From Flavobacterium psychrophilum (GTDB taxonomy: Bacteria > Bacteroidota > Bacteroidia > Flavobacteriales > Flavobacteriaceae), in assembly GCA_945905915.1 (NCBI GenBank), contig CAMDQL010000001.1, positions 1 through 64,000 on the forward strand: a DNA stretch of 64,000 nucleotides, read 5' to 3'. The translations under genes and the position numbers were made by a program. Below are positions 8,682 through 18,574 of this stretch, one piece after another. Each line of letters starts with the position of its first letter. The first letter of the stretch is position 1. The notes beneath the pieces are model-generated. The model was given only the letters and a program-made list of their open reading frames with translations. It was not told where the DNA came from and ran no database searches.

Positions 8682-10139
8682 ATGGAAAAGGAAATTGACG
8701 AAAAAATACAAGGACAAAGTTTAGTGCTTGACCAAAAAGAAGGAAATACAAAAAAACTTTTCATAGAAAGCTATGGTTGCCAAATGAATTTTTCGGACAG
8801 CGAAATTGTGGCGTCTATACTTTATGAAAACGGATACAACACGACTCAAAACTTAGAAGATGCCGATTTAGTTTTGGTAAATACTTGCTCTATTCGCGAT
8901 AAAGCGGAACAAACGATTCGTAAACGTTTAGAAAAATACAACGCAGTTAAAAAAATTAATCCTACGATGAAAGTTGGGGTTCTTGGTTGTATGGCGGAGC
9001 GTTTGAAAAGTCAGTTTTTAGAAGAAGAGAAAATTGTTGACATGGTCGTTGGACCTGATGCTTATAAAGATTTACCTAATTTATTAGCCGAAGTAGAAGA
9101 AGGAAGAGATGCCATCAACGTAATTCTGTCAAAAGACGAAACCTATGGCGATATTTCACCTGTTCGTTTAAATAGTAATGGTGTAAATGCATTTGTATCC
9201 ATTACAAGAGGTTGTGATAATATGTGTACCTTTTGCGTGGTTCCTTTTACACGTGGGCGTGAGCGTAGTCGTGAAACACAGAGTATTATTGACGAAATTC
9301 AAGATTTATACGATAGAGGATTTAAAGAAGTAACTTTGTTAGGACAAAATGTAGACAGTTACCTTTGGTATGGTGGTGGTTTGAAAAAAGACTACGACAA
9401 AGCTACCGAAATGCAAAAAGCAACAGCGATGGATTTTGCACAATTGCTAGACAAATGCGCAACGTTGTTTCCAAAAATGCGCTTTCGTTTTTCTACTTCA
9501 AATCCGCAAGATATGCATGTGGAAGTTATTGAAACAATGGCAAAACACCACAATATTTGCAACTACATTCACTTACCAGTACAAAGTGGAAGCACAAGAA
9601 TTCTTGCAGCAATGAATCGTCAACACACCCGTGAAGAATACATGGCGTTGATTGATAAAATATATGCAATTATTCCAGATATTTCGTTATCGCAAGATAT
9701 GATTGCGGGTTTCCCAACAGAAACAGAAGCAGATCATCAAGATACCTTGAGTTTGATGGAATATGTAAAATATGATTTCGGATTTATGTTTGCGTATTCT
9801 GAACGCCCAGGAACATTAGCTGCCAGAAAAATGGAAGACGACGTTCCTGAAGAAGTGAAGAAAAGACGTTTAAACGAAATCATCGATTTGCAACAAAAAA
9901 TAGGTTTAGAAAGAACACAACGTTTCATTGGACAAGAAGTAGAAGTATTGATAGAAAAAGAATCAAAACGTTCTGATGCACACTGGAGTGGAAGAAATTC
10001 GCAAAACACCGTAGTAGTTTTCCCAAAAGAAAATTACAAAGTAGGCGAATTTGTGTTAGTAAAAATCACAGATTGCACCGCAGCAACATTGATTGGAGAA
10101 GCGGTTGGATATTCTGAACTAATGAACCAAAACAATTAA
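8682..10139 (+). CDS. miaB: tRNA-2-methylthio-N6-dimethylallyladenosine synthase MiaB
   Basis: MiaB is a radical-SAM methylthiotransferase that converts i6A37 to ms2i6A37 in tRNAs reading UNN codons. The N-terminal UPF0004 domain has three cluster cysteines (SYGCQMN, NTCSIRD, VLGCMAE). The radical-SAM motif is GCDNMCTFC, followed by VVPFTRGRERSR, which is typical of MiaB and not of RimO or MtaB. A C-terminal TRAM domain ends the protein (VEVLIEKESKRS to LIGEAVGY). An N-terminal extension of about 25 polar residues precedes the first domain. It is divergent from topA across a 269-base spacer. Confidence 0.97.
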   Translation: MEKEIDEKIQGQSLVLDQKEGNTKKLFIESYGCQMNFSDSEIVASILYENGYNTTQNLEDADLVLVNTCSIRDKAEQTIRKRLEKYNAVKKINPTMKVGVLGCMAERLKSQFLEEEKIVDMVVGPDAYKDLPNLLAEVEEGRDAINVILSKDETYGDISPVRLNSNGVNAFVSITRGCDNMCTFCVVPFTRGRERSRETQSIIDEIQDLYDRGFKEVTLLGQNVDSYLWYGGGLKKDYDKATEMQKATAMDFAQLLDKCATLFPKMRFRFSTSNPQDMHVEVIETMAKHHNICNYIHLPVQSGSTRILAAMNRQHTREEYMALIDKIYAIIPDISLSQDMIAGFPTETEADHQDTLSLMEYVKYDFGFMFAYSERPGTLAARKMEDDVPEEVKKRRLNEIIDLQQKIGLERTQRFIGQEVEVLIEKESKRSDAHWSGRNSQNTVVVFPKENYKVGEFVLVKITDCTAATLIGEAVGYSELMNQNN

Positions 10140-10214
10140 AAATTAACAATGGATAATGAACAATTAGGAAATAACTAAATTATCAATTGTCAATTAATTA
10201 ATTATAAATTATAA
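10140..10214. repeat. AT-rich word repeat in the miaB spacer
   Basis: The spacer between miaB and the sigma-54 activator gene is made of related short words (AACAATGGATAATGAACAATT, ATCAATTGTCAATTAATTAA, then ATAAATTATAAA). Words built on CAATT and AATTA recur about every 8-11 bases. It has no coding potential and resembles other word-repeat spacers in this window. Confidence 0.55.
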
Positions 10215-10215
10215 A

Positions 10216-11469
10216 ATGGAATCAGTACAAGCTATAAAACAACGATTTGAAATTATTGGGAACGACCCAAAACTCAATCGTGCCGTGGAGAAAGCCATTC
10301 AGGTAGCTCCAACGGATATTTCGGTATTAGTAACTGGTGAAAGTGGTGTGGGTAAAGAAAATATTCCGAAAATTATTCATGCTCTTTCGCACAGAAAACA
10401 CGGAAAATACATTGCTGTAAACTGTGGCGCCATTCCAGAAGGAACTATTGATAGTGAACTTTTTGGACATGAAAAAGGTTCATTTACTGGCGCAACTGGG
10501 GCGCGTGAGGGTTATTTTGAAGTAGCCAATGGCGGAACTATTTTTTTGGACGAAGTAGGCGAATTACCGTTAACCACACAAGTACGTTTGTTACGTGTTT
10601 TAGAAAATGGGGAATTCATTAAAGTGGGTTCATCACAAGTTCAAAAAACAAATGTTAGAATTGTAGCGGCTACGAATGTGAATATGTTTGATGCCATTGA
10701 AAAAGGTAAATTTCGAGAAGACTTATATTATAGATTGAGTACGGTAGATATTATGTTGCCACCCCTTCGCGATCGAAAAGAAGATATTCACTTGCTTTTT
10801 AGAAAGTTTGCTGCAGATTTTGCCTATAAATACAAAATGCCACCTATTAAACTGGAAGAAGAAGCCATTCAATTTTTATTAAAATATAAATGGAGTGGAA
10901 ATATACGCCAATTGCGCAATGTTGCCGAACAAATTTCTGTTTTAGAAACGAAACGTGAAATTTCATCGCAAACACTTTTGTCTTATTTACCTGTTGAAAA
11001 TCAGAATTTACCATCAGTAATAAGCACAAAAAAATCAGAAAGTGATTTCAGTAACGAACGTGAAATTTTATACAAAGTACTTTTTGATATGAAAAGTGAT
11101 TTGAACGATTTGAAGAAACTTACGATGGAGTTAATGCAAAATGGAAGTTCCAAAGTTCAAGAAACAAATAAAGGATTAATCCAAAAAATATACGGAAATT
11201 CAGAAGAAAATACTATTTTTGAAGAAAAACCAAGAGTAGAAATGATTCCTACTCAAAGCAATTTGATTGCGGAAGAATTTGAAGATGAAGATAATTACTT
11301 ATTTGCCGAAACCGTTGATGAAGAAGAAACATTAAGTTTAGAAGCTAAAGAAATAGAATTAATTAAAAAATCTTTAGAACGCAATAAAGGAAAAAGAAAA
11401 GCTGCTGCAGATGAATTAGGAATTTCTGAACGCACTTTATATAGAAAAATTAAACAATACGATTTATAA
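10216..11469 (+). CDS. Sigma-54-interacting AAA+ transcriptional activator
   Basis: This is an enhancer-binding protein that uses ATP hydrolysis to open sigma-54 promoters. There is no N-terminal receiver or other sensory domain; the AAA+ domain starts almost at once. Walker A is GESGVGKE (41-48), the sigma-54 contact loop is GSFTGA (a variant of GAFTGA), Walker B is GGTIFLDEVGEL, and the sensor region is VRIVAATN and FREDLYYRLS. A long acidic linker (about 290-380) leads to a Fis-type helix-turn-helix at the C-terminus (AADELGISERTLYRKIKQY). It probably acts constitutively or is controlled by partners. It overlaps the next gene by one base (TAATG), so translational coupling is likely. Confidence 0.92.
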   Translation: MESVQAIKQRFEIIGNDPKLNRAVEKAIQVAPTDISVLVTGESGVGKENIPKIIHALSHRKHGKYIAVNCGAIPEGTIDSELFGHEKGSFTGATGAREGYFEVANGGTIFLDEVGELPLTTQVRLLRVLENGEFIKVGSSQVQKTNVRIVAATNVNMFDAIEKGKFREDLYYRLSTVDIMLPPLRDRKEDIHLLFRKFAADFAYKYKMPPIKLEEEAIQFLLKYKWSGNIRQLRNVAEQISVLETKREISSQTLLSYLPVENQNLPSVISTKKSESDFSNEREILYKVLFDMKSDLNDLKKLTMELMQNGSSKVQETNKGLIQKIYGNSEENTIFEEKPRVEMIPTQSNLIAEEFEDEDNYLFAETVDEEETLSLEAKEIELIKKSLERNKGKRKAAADELGISERTLYRKIKQYDL

Positions 11470-11972
11470 TGAAATATGTAATTATTGTTTTAAGTATTAC
11501 AATTACACTGCTTTTAAATGGTTGTGGAATTTACAATTTCACCGGAGCAAAACCTGTTAATGCAAAGACATTTCAGGTGAATTATTTCCAAAACAATGCC
11601 GATCTAATTGAACCTGGAATTGATTTAAAATTTACAAGAGAATTACAAGATATAATTCAAAACCAGACCAATTTAAATTTAGTTAATCAAGGAGGCGAAT
11701 TATTATATGAAGGAGAAATTGTGGACTATAGAATTTCTCCAATGACGGCAACGGCAGACCAAAGAGCAGCGCAAAACAGATTAACAATTGCTGTAAATGT
11801 TAGATTTTCAAACAGAAATAAAGAAGATGATAACTTTGAAAAAAGATTCTCCTTTTTTTATGATTTTGACGCGAATGAACAGTTAGTGGGCTCGAAATTA
11901 TCTGCAGGTTTAGAAGAAATTTTCGAACGAATTACCCAAGATATTTTTAATGAATCATTAGCAAAATGGTAA
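11469..11972 (+). CDS. LptE-like lipoprotein for LPS assembly
   Basis: A 167-residue lipoprotein with lipobox LLLNGCG (Cys at about residue 19). It fits the Bacteroidetes LptE/LPS-assembly lipoprotein family in length and pattern: a conserved N-terminal GIYNFTGAKP, a central beta-rich section (LLYEGEIVDYRISPMTATADQRAAQNRLTIAV is the typical core) and a C-terminal amphipathic helix. LptE plugs the LptD barrel that inserts LPS into the outer membrane. The start overlaps the stop of the sigma-54 activator. The function comes from the family; the sequence itself shows only lipidation and fold pattern. Confidence 0.85.
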   Translation: MKYVIIVLSITITLLLNGCGIYNFTGAKPVNAKTFQVNYFQNNADLIEPGIDLKFTRELQDIIQNQTNLNLVNQGGELLYEGEIVDYRISPMTATADQRAAQNRLTIAVNVRFSNRNKEDDNFEKRFSFFYDFDANEQLVGSKLSAGLEEIFERITQDIFNESLAKW

Positions 11973-11990
11973 CAAAATAATTTTATAATT

Positions 11991-12779
11991 TTGAATATAT
12001 CCGATTTAACTTATCTTTTAAACAAACCTGAAGCGACGAATGAAAAACAGACAATCGCGCTAGAAAATGTGGTATTGCAATATCCCTATTTTCAAGCAGC
12101 GCGTGCTCTACATTTGAAAGGATTGTTTAATCAAGAAAGTTTTAGATATAATTATGAATTAAAAAAAACGGCAGCATACACCACCGATCGAACTATTTTA
12201 TTTGATTTCATCACTTCTGAGAATTTCACAACAATTCAACAAGAAAAAATAGATGCGATTCAAAAATATATTTTAGACATTGATGTTCATGCCATTGAAA
12301 AGATTATACCCGAAACAAATTCAATTGTCGAAAAAGAAAACGAAGAATTTACATCAACTCCAGAAGATAAATTAGGAATTGGCGTTCCTTTATCTTTTTC
12401 AAAATCAGAAAAGCATTCGTTTCAAGAATGGTTACAACTAACCAAATCAAACCCTATTCAGCGAGATATTTTGGAAAATGGTTCAAATTTAGAAGCTGAA
12501 AAACAAAAAAAAATAGCCCTGATTGACAAATTTATTGAAGCAAATCCAAAAATTCCTCCAATTAAAGATATCGGGCATACTCCTGAAAATAATATCAAAA
12601 GTATTGAAGAACCAAGACATTTGATGACCGAAACGCTAGCCAAGGTGTATTTAGAACAAAAAAAATATAATAAAGCAATACAAGCTTTTGAAATATTAAT
12701 TTTGAAATATCCAGAAAAAAGTAGTTTCTTTGCAGACCAAATAAATGAAATCAAAAATTTACAACAAAATAATAATTAA
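11991..12779 (+). CDS. Conserved hypothetical protein, TPR-like C-terminus
   Basis: This 262-residue protein is typical of Flavobacteriia and has no known function. The predicted start is a TTG (11991), because the family's N-terminus (MNISDLTYLLNKPEA) begins exactly there and no in-frame ATG precedes it. The first 90 residues are helical and well kept (FQAARALHLKGL). The middle is charged and low in complexity. The last 45 residues resemble one tetratricopeptide unit (ETLAKVYLEQKKYNKAIQAFEIL). No signal peptide is evident. It sits between lptE and secG with gaps of 18 and 2 bases, an arrangement that suggests a link to envelope biogenesis, but this is inference. Confidence 0.8.
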   Translation: MNISDLTYLLNKPEATNEKQTIALENVVLQYPYFQAARALHLKGLFNQESFRYNYELKKTAAYTTDRTILFDFITSENFTTIQQEKIDAIQKYILDIDVHAIEKIIPETNSIVEKENEEFTSTPEDKLGIGVPLSFSKSEKHSFQEWLQLTKSNPIQRDILENGSNLEAEKQKKIALIDKFIEANPKIPPIKDIGHTPENNIKSIEEPRHLMTETLAKVYLEQKKYNKAIQAFEILILKYPEKSSFFADQINEIKNLQQNNN

Positions 12780-12781
12780 TT

Positions 12782-13132
12782 ATGGGATTCACAGGTTTTT
12801 TAATTGCAATAACAATAGTATGTTTTTTATTAATCTTAGCGATTATGGTTCAAAATCCTAAAGGTGGTGGTTTATCATCTTCTTTTGGAGGTTCTCAACA
12901 ATTAGGTGGTGTTCAAAAAACAACCGACTTTTTAGATAAAAGTACTTGGACTTTAGGAGGAATACTTATTGCTTTAATCTTATTGTCAAGTATAAGTTTT
13001 AATGGTGGAAATGCTGCTACAGATTCTAAAATTTTAGGGCAAGAAAATACGGATACTTCAACAGCTACTCCAAAAACTCTTGAACCAAACAAACAAACAA
13101 CTGCTCCAGTTGCAAAAGATTCTACAAAGTAA
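12782..13132 (+). CDS. secG: Preprotein translocase subunit SecG
   Basis: SecG is the small non-essential subunit of the SecYEG channel. Two membrane helices are seen at about residues 4-22 and 56-74, joined by the diagnostic loop QNPKGGGLSSSFGGSQQLGG. The C-terminus (about residues 80-116) is a Thr/Pro/Lys-rich tail common in Bacteroidetes SecG. It follows the TPR-like gene by 2 bases and is followed by a strong terminator, so it ends the operon that starts with the sigma-54 activator or miaB. Confidence 0.95.
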   Translation: MGFTGFLIAITIVCFLLILAIMVQNPKGGGLSSSFGGSQQLGGVQKTTDFLDKSTWTLGGILIALILLSSISFNGGNAATDSKILGQENTDTSTATPKTLEPNKQTTAPVAKDSTK

Positions 13133-13155
13133 GAATTAATCATTATATTAAAAAT

Positions 13156-13181
13156 GCCAGCCTGTCAGTGCTGGCTTTTTT
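13156..13181 (+). terminator. Terminator after secG
   Basis: GCCAGC and GCTGGC form a six-pair GC-rich stem with an eight-base loop, followed by TTTTTT. It lies 24 bases after the secG stop. Confidence 0.85.
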
Positions 13182-13210
13182 ATTTCAGAAAAAATGGCAT
13201 GAAATTAAAA

Positions 13211-13227
13211 TGGCACAATTTCTGAAT
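13211..13227 (+). promoter_or_regulatory. Possible sigma-54-type promoter of groES
   Basis: TGGCACAATTTCTGAAT resembles the sigma-54 -24/-12 element: TGGCAC with GG at 13212-13213, and ten bases later G followed by A where GC is expected. The start point would fall near 13237, 29 bases before groES. No TAnnTTTG box is visible in this spacer. The -12 half is imperfect, so this is tentative; the nearby sigma-54 activator gene makes it worth testing. Confidence 0.35.
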
Positions 13228-13265
13228 AAATAAAAAAGAAAATATAACAATCAAAAAAAGCAATT

Positions 13266-13541
13266 ATGTCATTAAACATTAAACCTATTTCAGACCGAGT
13301 TGTTATAGCTCCGTTGGCAGCTGAAACAACAACTGCATCTGGGATAATTATTCCAGATACTGCAAAAGAAAAACCACAAAAAGGAACTGTAGTAGCCGTA
13401 GGAAATGGCAAAAAAGACTACACTATGACCGTTAAAGTGGGCGACACCGTACTTTATGGTAAATACTCTGGTACCGAATTCAAATATGAAGGAAAAGATT
13501 ACCTGATTATGAAAGAAGATGAAATTTATGCAATATTATAA
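13266..13541 (+). CDS. groES: Co-chaperonin GroES
   Basis: GroES caps the GroEL ring and is needed for protein folding in the cytoplasm. The 91-residue protein has the family's N-terminus ([13 protein letters not shown]), the mobile loop ([22 protein letters not shown]) and the C-terminal [22 protein letters not shown]. It lies 118 bases before groEL in the same direction. The spacer between secG and groES holds the secG terminator, so groESL has its own promoter. Confidence 0.98.
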   Translation: MSLNIKPISDRVVIAPLAAETTTASGIIIPDTAKEKPQKGTVVAVGNGKKDYTMTVKVGDTVLYGKYSGTEFKYEGKDYLIMKEDEIYAIL

Positions 13542-13544
13542 AAC

Positions 13545-15285
<1,741 letters not shown>

Positions 15286-15310
15286 TAAATAAATAATACA
15301 ATTAGTTAAT

Positions 15311-15346
15311 AAAAACCCCGATTTGTAATCTCAAATCGGGGTTTTA
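15311..15346. terminator. Bidirectional terminator after groEL
   Basis: AAAACCCCGATTTG and CAAATCGGGGTTTT pair perfectly around a TAATCT loop, with A and T runs on both sides. It can end groEL on the plus strand and the metal-binding gene that finishes at 15357 on the minus strand. Confidence 0.9.
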
Positions 15347-15356
15347 TTTTGCTGAT

Positions 15357-15701
15357 TTATTTGATTCTTTCATACAAACAACATCCATGAAGTTTTTCAT
15401 AGACAGCGTCTTCAGCTTTTACAAATTCAGTATCGTGGCCTACAAAAGCTATTGCTTTTGCAACGTCTTCTTTTGAACATTTTGTTTCATCAATTAATAA
15501 ATGAATATCCTGACAATCTACATGCCATTCAGCGCTTTTAACTCCTTTGACTGAAAAAGCAGCTTTTTCAATACGCTTTTCACACATTTCACAATTACCA
15601 ACTACTTTAAAGACAACTTTTTTATTTTTGCTTTTTGCATCTTGAGCTACTGCTGATATCGAGAAGAAAGCGACTAAAATGGCTGTTATACTATTTTTCA
15701 T
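15357..15701 (-). CDS. Periplasmic heavy-metal-associated (HMA) domain protein
   Basis: The 114-residue product has a signal peptide (MKNSITAILVAFFSISAVAQ) and one HMA ferredoxin-like domain with the metal motif GNCEMC (Cys37 and Cys40). It ends with an extra HGCC motif (residues 105-108) that could add metal ligands. Copper is the usual metal of HMA domains, but zinc or others are possible. The frame opens further upstream, to 15818, but the extra 39 residues overlap the TonB receptor end and make no sensible leader; the ATG at 15701 follows the receptor stop by 19 bases. It is the last gene of a three-gene run with the receptor and the HYC_CC_PP protein. Confidence 0.88.
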   Translation of the reverse strand: MKNSITAILVAFFSISAVAQDAKSKNKKVVFKVVGNCEMCEKRIEKAAFSVKGVKSAEWHVDCQDIHLLIDETKCSKEDVAKAIAFVGHDTEFVKAEDAVYEKLHGCCLYERIK

Positions 15702-15720
15702 TTTTGATATTATTAAGTTA

Positions 15721-17961
15721 TTATTTAATTTTAAATCGTAATCCTGCGTAATACATTTGACCAAAAACAGGACCATATAACATACTACTATCAAAATAAG
15801 TCCCAAAAGGATTCTCACTTTGAACTATTCCATTATTTTGTTTATAATTACCTATATTTTCTCCTCCAACATATAATTCAAAAGTACTGGAAAAAGTTCG
15901 GGTAATTTGAGCATTCATAACTGCAAATGAAGGTGCGTAATCTGCTAATTGATATGCTACTGGATTAGAATTAGTATTTGGCAAACGCTGTTCTCCTAAC
16001 CAATTGTATGTAACATCAAATTTCCATTGCTGACCCTTTTCTTTGATGTGTGTTTCAAAAGATAAATTTCCAAAAACACGATGCTTTGCTTGTAATGCTT
16101 TTTGTAATTGACCCGATGAATATTGCGTTTGAACATCAAAATATTTATACGCCGATTTAAAGTTCAAATGCTTTATCAATTCAATACTAAACTCCGCTTG
16201 AAAAGAATTAGCAAAACTTTTTCCCTCTAAATTATAAAATAGCACTTGCTGGGCATTAGCATCAATATCAACCACAGCTTGATTTTGAAAATCAGTAACA
16301 TAATAATCAAATACTACTTCAGAACTCATTCCTAAAAGTTTGAATTTCTGAATAAAACTTACTCCATAATTCCAAGCAATTTCGGGATTTAATCCATATA
16401 GTTTTCCATCAGAATTTAAAATGGATAAATTTCTATTCGAAGCAAATAATTGTTGGTTTTCGGCAAAAATATTAGCCGCTCGTTTTCCTCTTCCAATAGA
16501 AGCTCTAATTACTGCTTGATTCCATGGATTATATCTAATATGCAGCCTTGGAGTCACAAAAGTTCCTAATCTATTATGCTGATCAATTCTTGCACCAGCA
16601 ACTAAACTAAAATTGTCTAAATTATCAAATGTATATTCAAAAAAGGCTGCTACTGAGTTATCAATTCGAGAAAAATTGCGATTAAAATTCAACGCAACCG
16701 CTTCATTATATTGATCATGTGCAACATTAATTCCTGTGGTAAATTTATTCTTTGTATTGGATATGATCGAATTGAATAATAGATTTGAATAGAAACTCTT
16801 TTGATGTATAGAATATTGATTGAAACCAAAATAAGATTCTTGTTTATGCGATTGAAATGAATTTTGAAAACCAAAACTTTGATAAGGCATATCGGGAAAA
16901 ACATAGCCTGTTTTGTTTGAAATCTCAATTTTTTCAGTGCTGATTTCGCTTCCCCAAGCATTTGTAGTAAATTTATCTGTTTCAGGATTAAAATTAACTT
17001 GTCCTGCCAGTTTCTCATCATTCATATAGCGAAGGTTTAAAAAACTAACCCAACCCTTTTCGGCATCGTTATATTGCCAACGGTTTAAAATATTAACTTG
17101 TTTGCCAATTGGATTATCTAAAAATCCATCATCATTCATATCGTTTCTACTTTGTCTTGTATTACCATGCAGAAATAAAGTTGAACTTAATTTATCTGAA
17201 TATTTATGATTGAAATGGGTATTTAATTCATATCGGCTGTCTTGTGAACCATACAGATTTAAGAAAAAAGGAATGTCATTAAAGGGTTTTAATACCTCAT
17301 AATTAATTTGTCCCGAAATACTTTCGTAACCGTTTATAACACTTCCTGCGCCTTTCGTAATTTGAATGCTTTCTACCCAAGTACCTGGCACAAAAGACAA
17401 TCCGTAAGCTTGTGAAGCACCACGAACAGAAGGTATATTTTCATCAGTAATTAAAATATAAGGACTTGTTAAACCTAACATTTTAATTTGACGATTACCC
17501 GTTACCGCATCAGAAAAATTGACATCGATTGATGGATTTGTGCTAAAACTTTCCGACAAATTACAACAAGCCGCTTTTAATAATTCCTTTTGTCCCATAG
17601 TTTGCACATTCGCAACTTTATAAAGCGAATGTTCGGTGCTTTTCTTTGTTTTTGAAATGGTAATTTCTTTAAGACTGTTTACTTCTTTGAGAGTAATTGT
17701 TAGGCTTTCGATTGAGTTAACTACTATTTTTTGAGTCTCAAAACCTTCATAACTAATCTCTAAAACAGAAACTTCGGTAGATTTTACAATTGAAAAATTA
17801 CCATTTTCATCCGTTTTAGTAACTGATTTCGAATTTTGCCAAGCAACGTTGGCACCAACTAATGGTTGATTATTTTCGTTTGTAACTATTCCTTTTATAG
17901 TTTCTTGAGCGGAAGCAAAAGAAGAAATGAAGAATAGCGCAAAAACTATTTTTTTAAACAT
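15721..17961 (-). CDS. TonB-dependent outer-membrane receptor, probably for a metal
   Basis: This 746-residue receptor begins with a signal peptide ending FASAQ. It continues with a CarboxypepD_reg-like beta-sandwich (about 20-95, IKGIVTNENNQPLVGANV), a plug domain (about 110-230, with GAGSVINGYESISGQIN) and a 22-strand barrel ending in YYAGLRFKIK, an aromatic/basic end suited to BAM insertion. The plug has an adjacent cysteine pair (ACCNLSESF, Cys132-Cys133), unusual in receptors of siderophores or glycans and suggestive of direct metal contact. Neighbours are an HMA metal-binding protein and a Cys-rich small protein, so copper or another thiophilic metal is a reasonable substrate. The substrate is inferred. 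Confidence 0.9.
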   Translation of the reverse strand: MFKKIVFALFFISSFASAQETIKGIVTNENNQPLVGANVAWQNSKSVTKTDENGNFSIVKSTEVSVLEISYEGFETQKIVVNSIESLTITLKEVNSLKEITISKTKKSTEHSLYKVANVQTMGQKELLKAACCNLSESFSTNPSIDVNFSDAVTGNRQIKMLGLTSPYILITDENIPSVRGASQAYGLSFVPGTWVESIQITKGAGSVINGYESISGQINYEVLKPFNDIPFFLNLYGSQDSRYELNTHFNHKYSDKLSSTLFLHGNTRQSRNDMNDDGFLDNPIGKQVNILNRWQYNDAEKGWVSFLNLRYMNDEKLAGQVNFNPETDKFTTNAWGSEISTEKIEISNKTGYVFPDMPYQSFGFQNSFQSHKQESYFGFNQYSIHQKSFYSNLLFNSIISNTKNKFTTGINVAHDQYNEAVALNFNRNFSRIDNSVAAFFEYTFDNLDNFSLVAGARIDQHNRLGTFVTPRLHIRYNPWNQAVIRASIGRGKRAANIFAENQQLFASNRNLSILNSDGKLYGLNPEIAWNYGVSFIQKFKLLGMSSEVVFDYYVTDFQNQAVVDIDANAQQVLFYNLEGKSFANSFQAEFSIELIKHLNFKSAYKYFDVQTQYSSGQLQKALQAKHRVFGNLSFETHIKEKGQQWKFDVTYNWLGEQRLPNTNSNPVAYQLADYAPSFAVMNAQITRTFSSTFELYVGGENIGNYKQNNGIVQSENPFGTYFDSSMLYGPVFGQMYYAGLRFKIK

Positions 17962-18016
17962 AATACATTTATTTATTGTTATTAATTCTTTGATTTACAG
18001 AATAAATACAATAAAC

Positions 18017-18424
18017 CTATGCGTAAAAAACGAGTTGACAGTTAAGTTTATAGAGTGGTGGTGCATGAGAATCGCAATAAAAACCAACTCGATTAGAAGT
18101 CTCAATTTCAGGTTTAAAAGCAATAAAAGCTGATTGCCAATCGGTATTAAAAACAACTGGTTGAAGTTCTAACTGAACGATTTTAACCAATATGTCATCG
18201 GTTTTCTTTTCAACTTTAATTACTTTATCAGAACAACAAGATGCATGAGAAGCTTCTTTTGCGCAACATGAAGTAACTTTTTCAACACAAGGTTCTTCCT
18301 TTTTAAATTGAAAAGAAACAGAAGCAATCTCATCTTTACAATAATGCACACTAAAACTCAAACCTAAATTGGCAAGCAAAATAAGTGAGGCTAATAGTAT
18401 ACTTATGTATTTTCTAAAGTTCAT
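18017..18424 (-). CDS. HYC_CC_PP family small cysteine-rich protein
   Basis: This 135-residue protein has an N-terminal hydrophobic signal or anchor (about 5-25), then HYC at 27-29, CC pairs at 53-54 and 63-64, and PP at 122-123 in SHAPPLYK. These are the hallmarks for which the HYC_CC_PP family was named. It has no known biochemical function. The repeated cysteines, histidines and exported location suggest metal binding. It is the first gene of a run that continues, 55 bases later, with a TonB-dependent receptor and an HMA protein. Confidence 0.85.
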   Translation of the reverse strand: MNFRKYISILLASLILLANLGLSFSVHYCKDEIASVSFQFKKEEPCVEKVTSCCAKEASHASCCSDKVIKVEKKTDDILVKIVQLELQPVVFNTDWQSAFIAFKPEIETSNRVGFYCDSHAPPLYKLNCQLVFYA

Positions 18425-18429
18425 AACTG

Positions 18430-18437
18430 CAAATTTA
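18430..18437 (-). promoter_or_regulatory. Possible -7 box of the metal trio
   Basis: The minus strand reads TAAATTTG, a perfect TAnnTTTG box, with only five bases between it and the ATG at 18424. The transcript would therefore start at or beside the start codon (leaderless). No clear -33 TTG is seen. Confidence 0.45.
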
Positions 18438-18553
18438 CAATTTATTTTGATTGTTTACGTTAGATAAAACTTGAAATTATTAGTCAAATAAGAATAATTT
18501 TTGAAGATGAAAATTTTAACAAAAATAAAGATTTTTATATAGTCTAGAATAAA

Positions 18554-18561
18554 TACTTTTG
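18554..18561 (+). promoter_or_regulatory. Possible -7 box for the GAF gene
   Basis: TACTTTTG matches TAnnTTTG, 13 bases before the ATG at 18575. The -33 element is not evident. Confidence 0.45.
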
Positions 18562-18574
18562 TAAAAAAATAAAA

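Noticed and set aside
15702-15818. N-terminal extension of the HMA protein
   Set aside because: It would overlap the TonB receptor end and displace the signal peptide, which starts properly at 15701.
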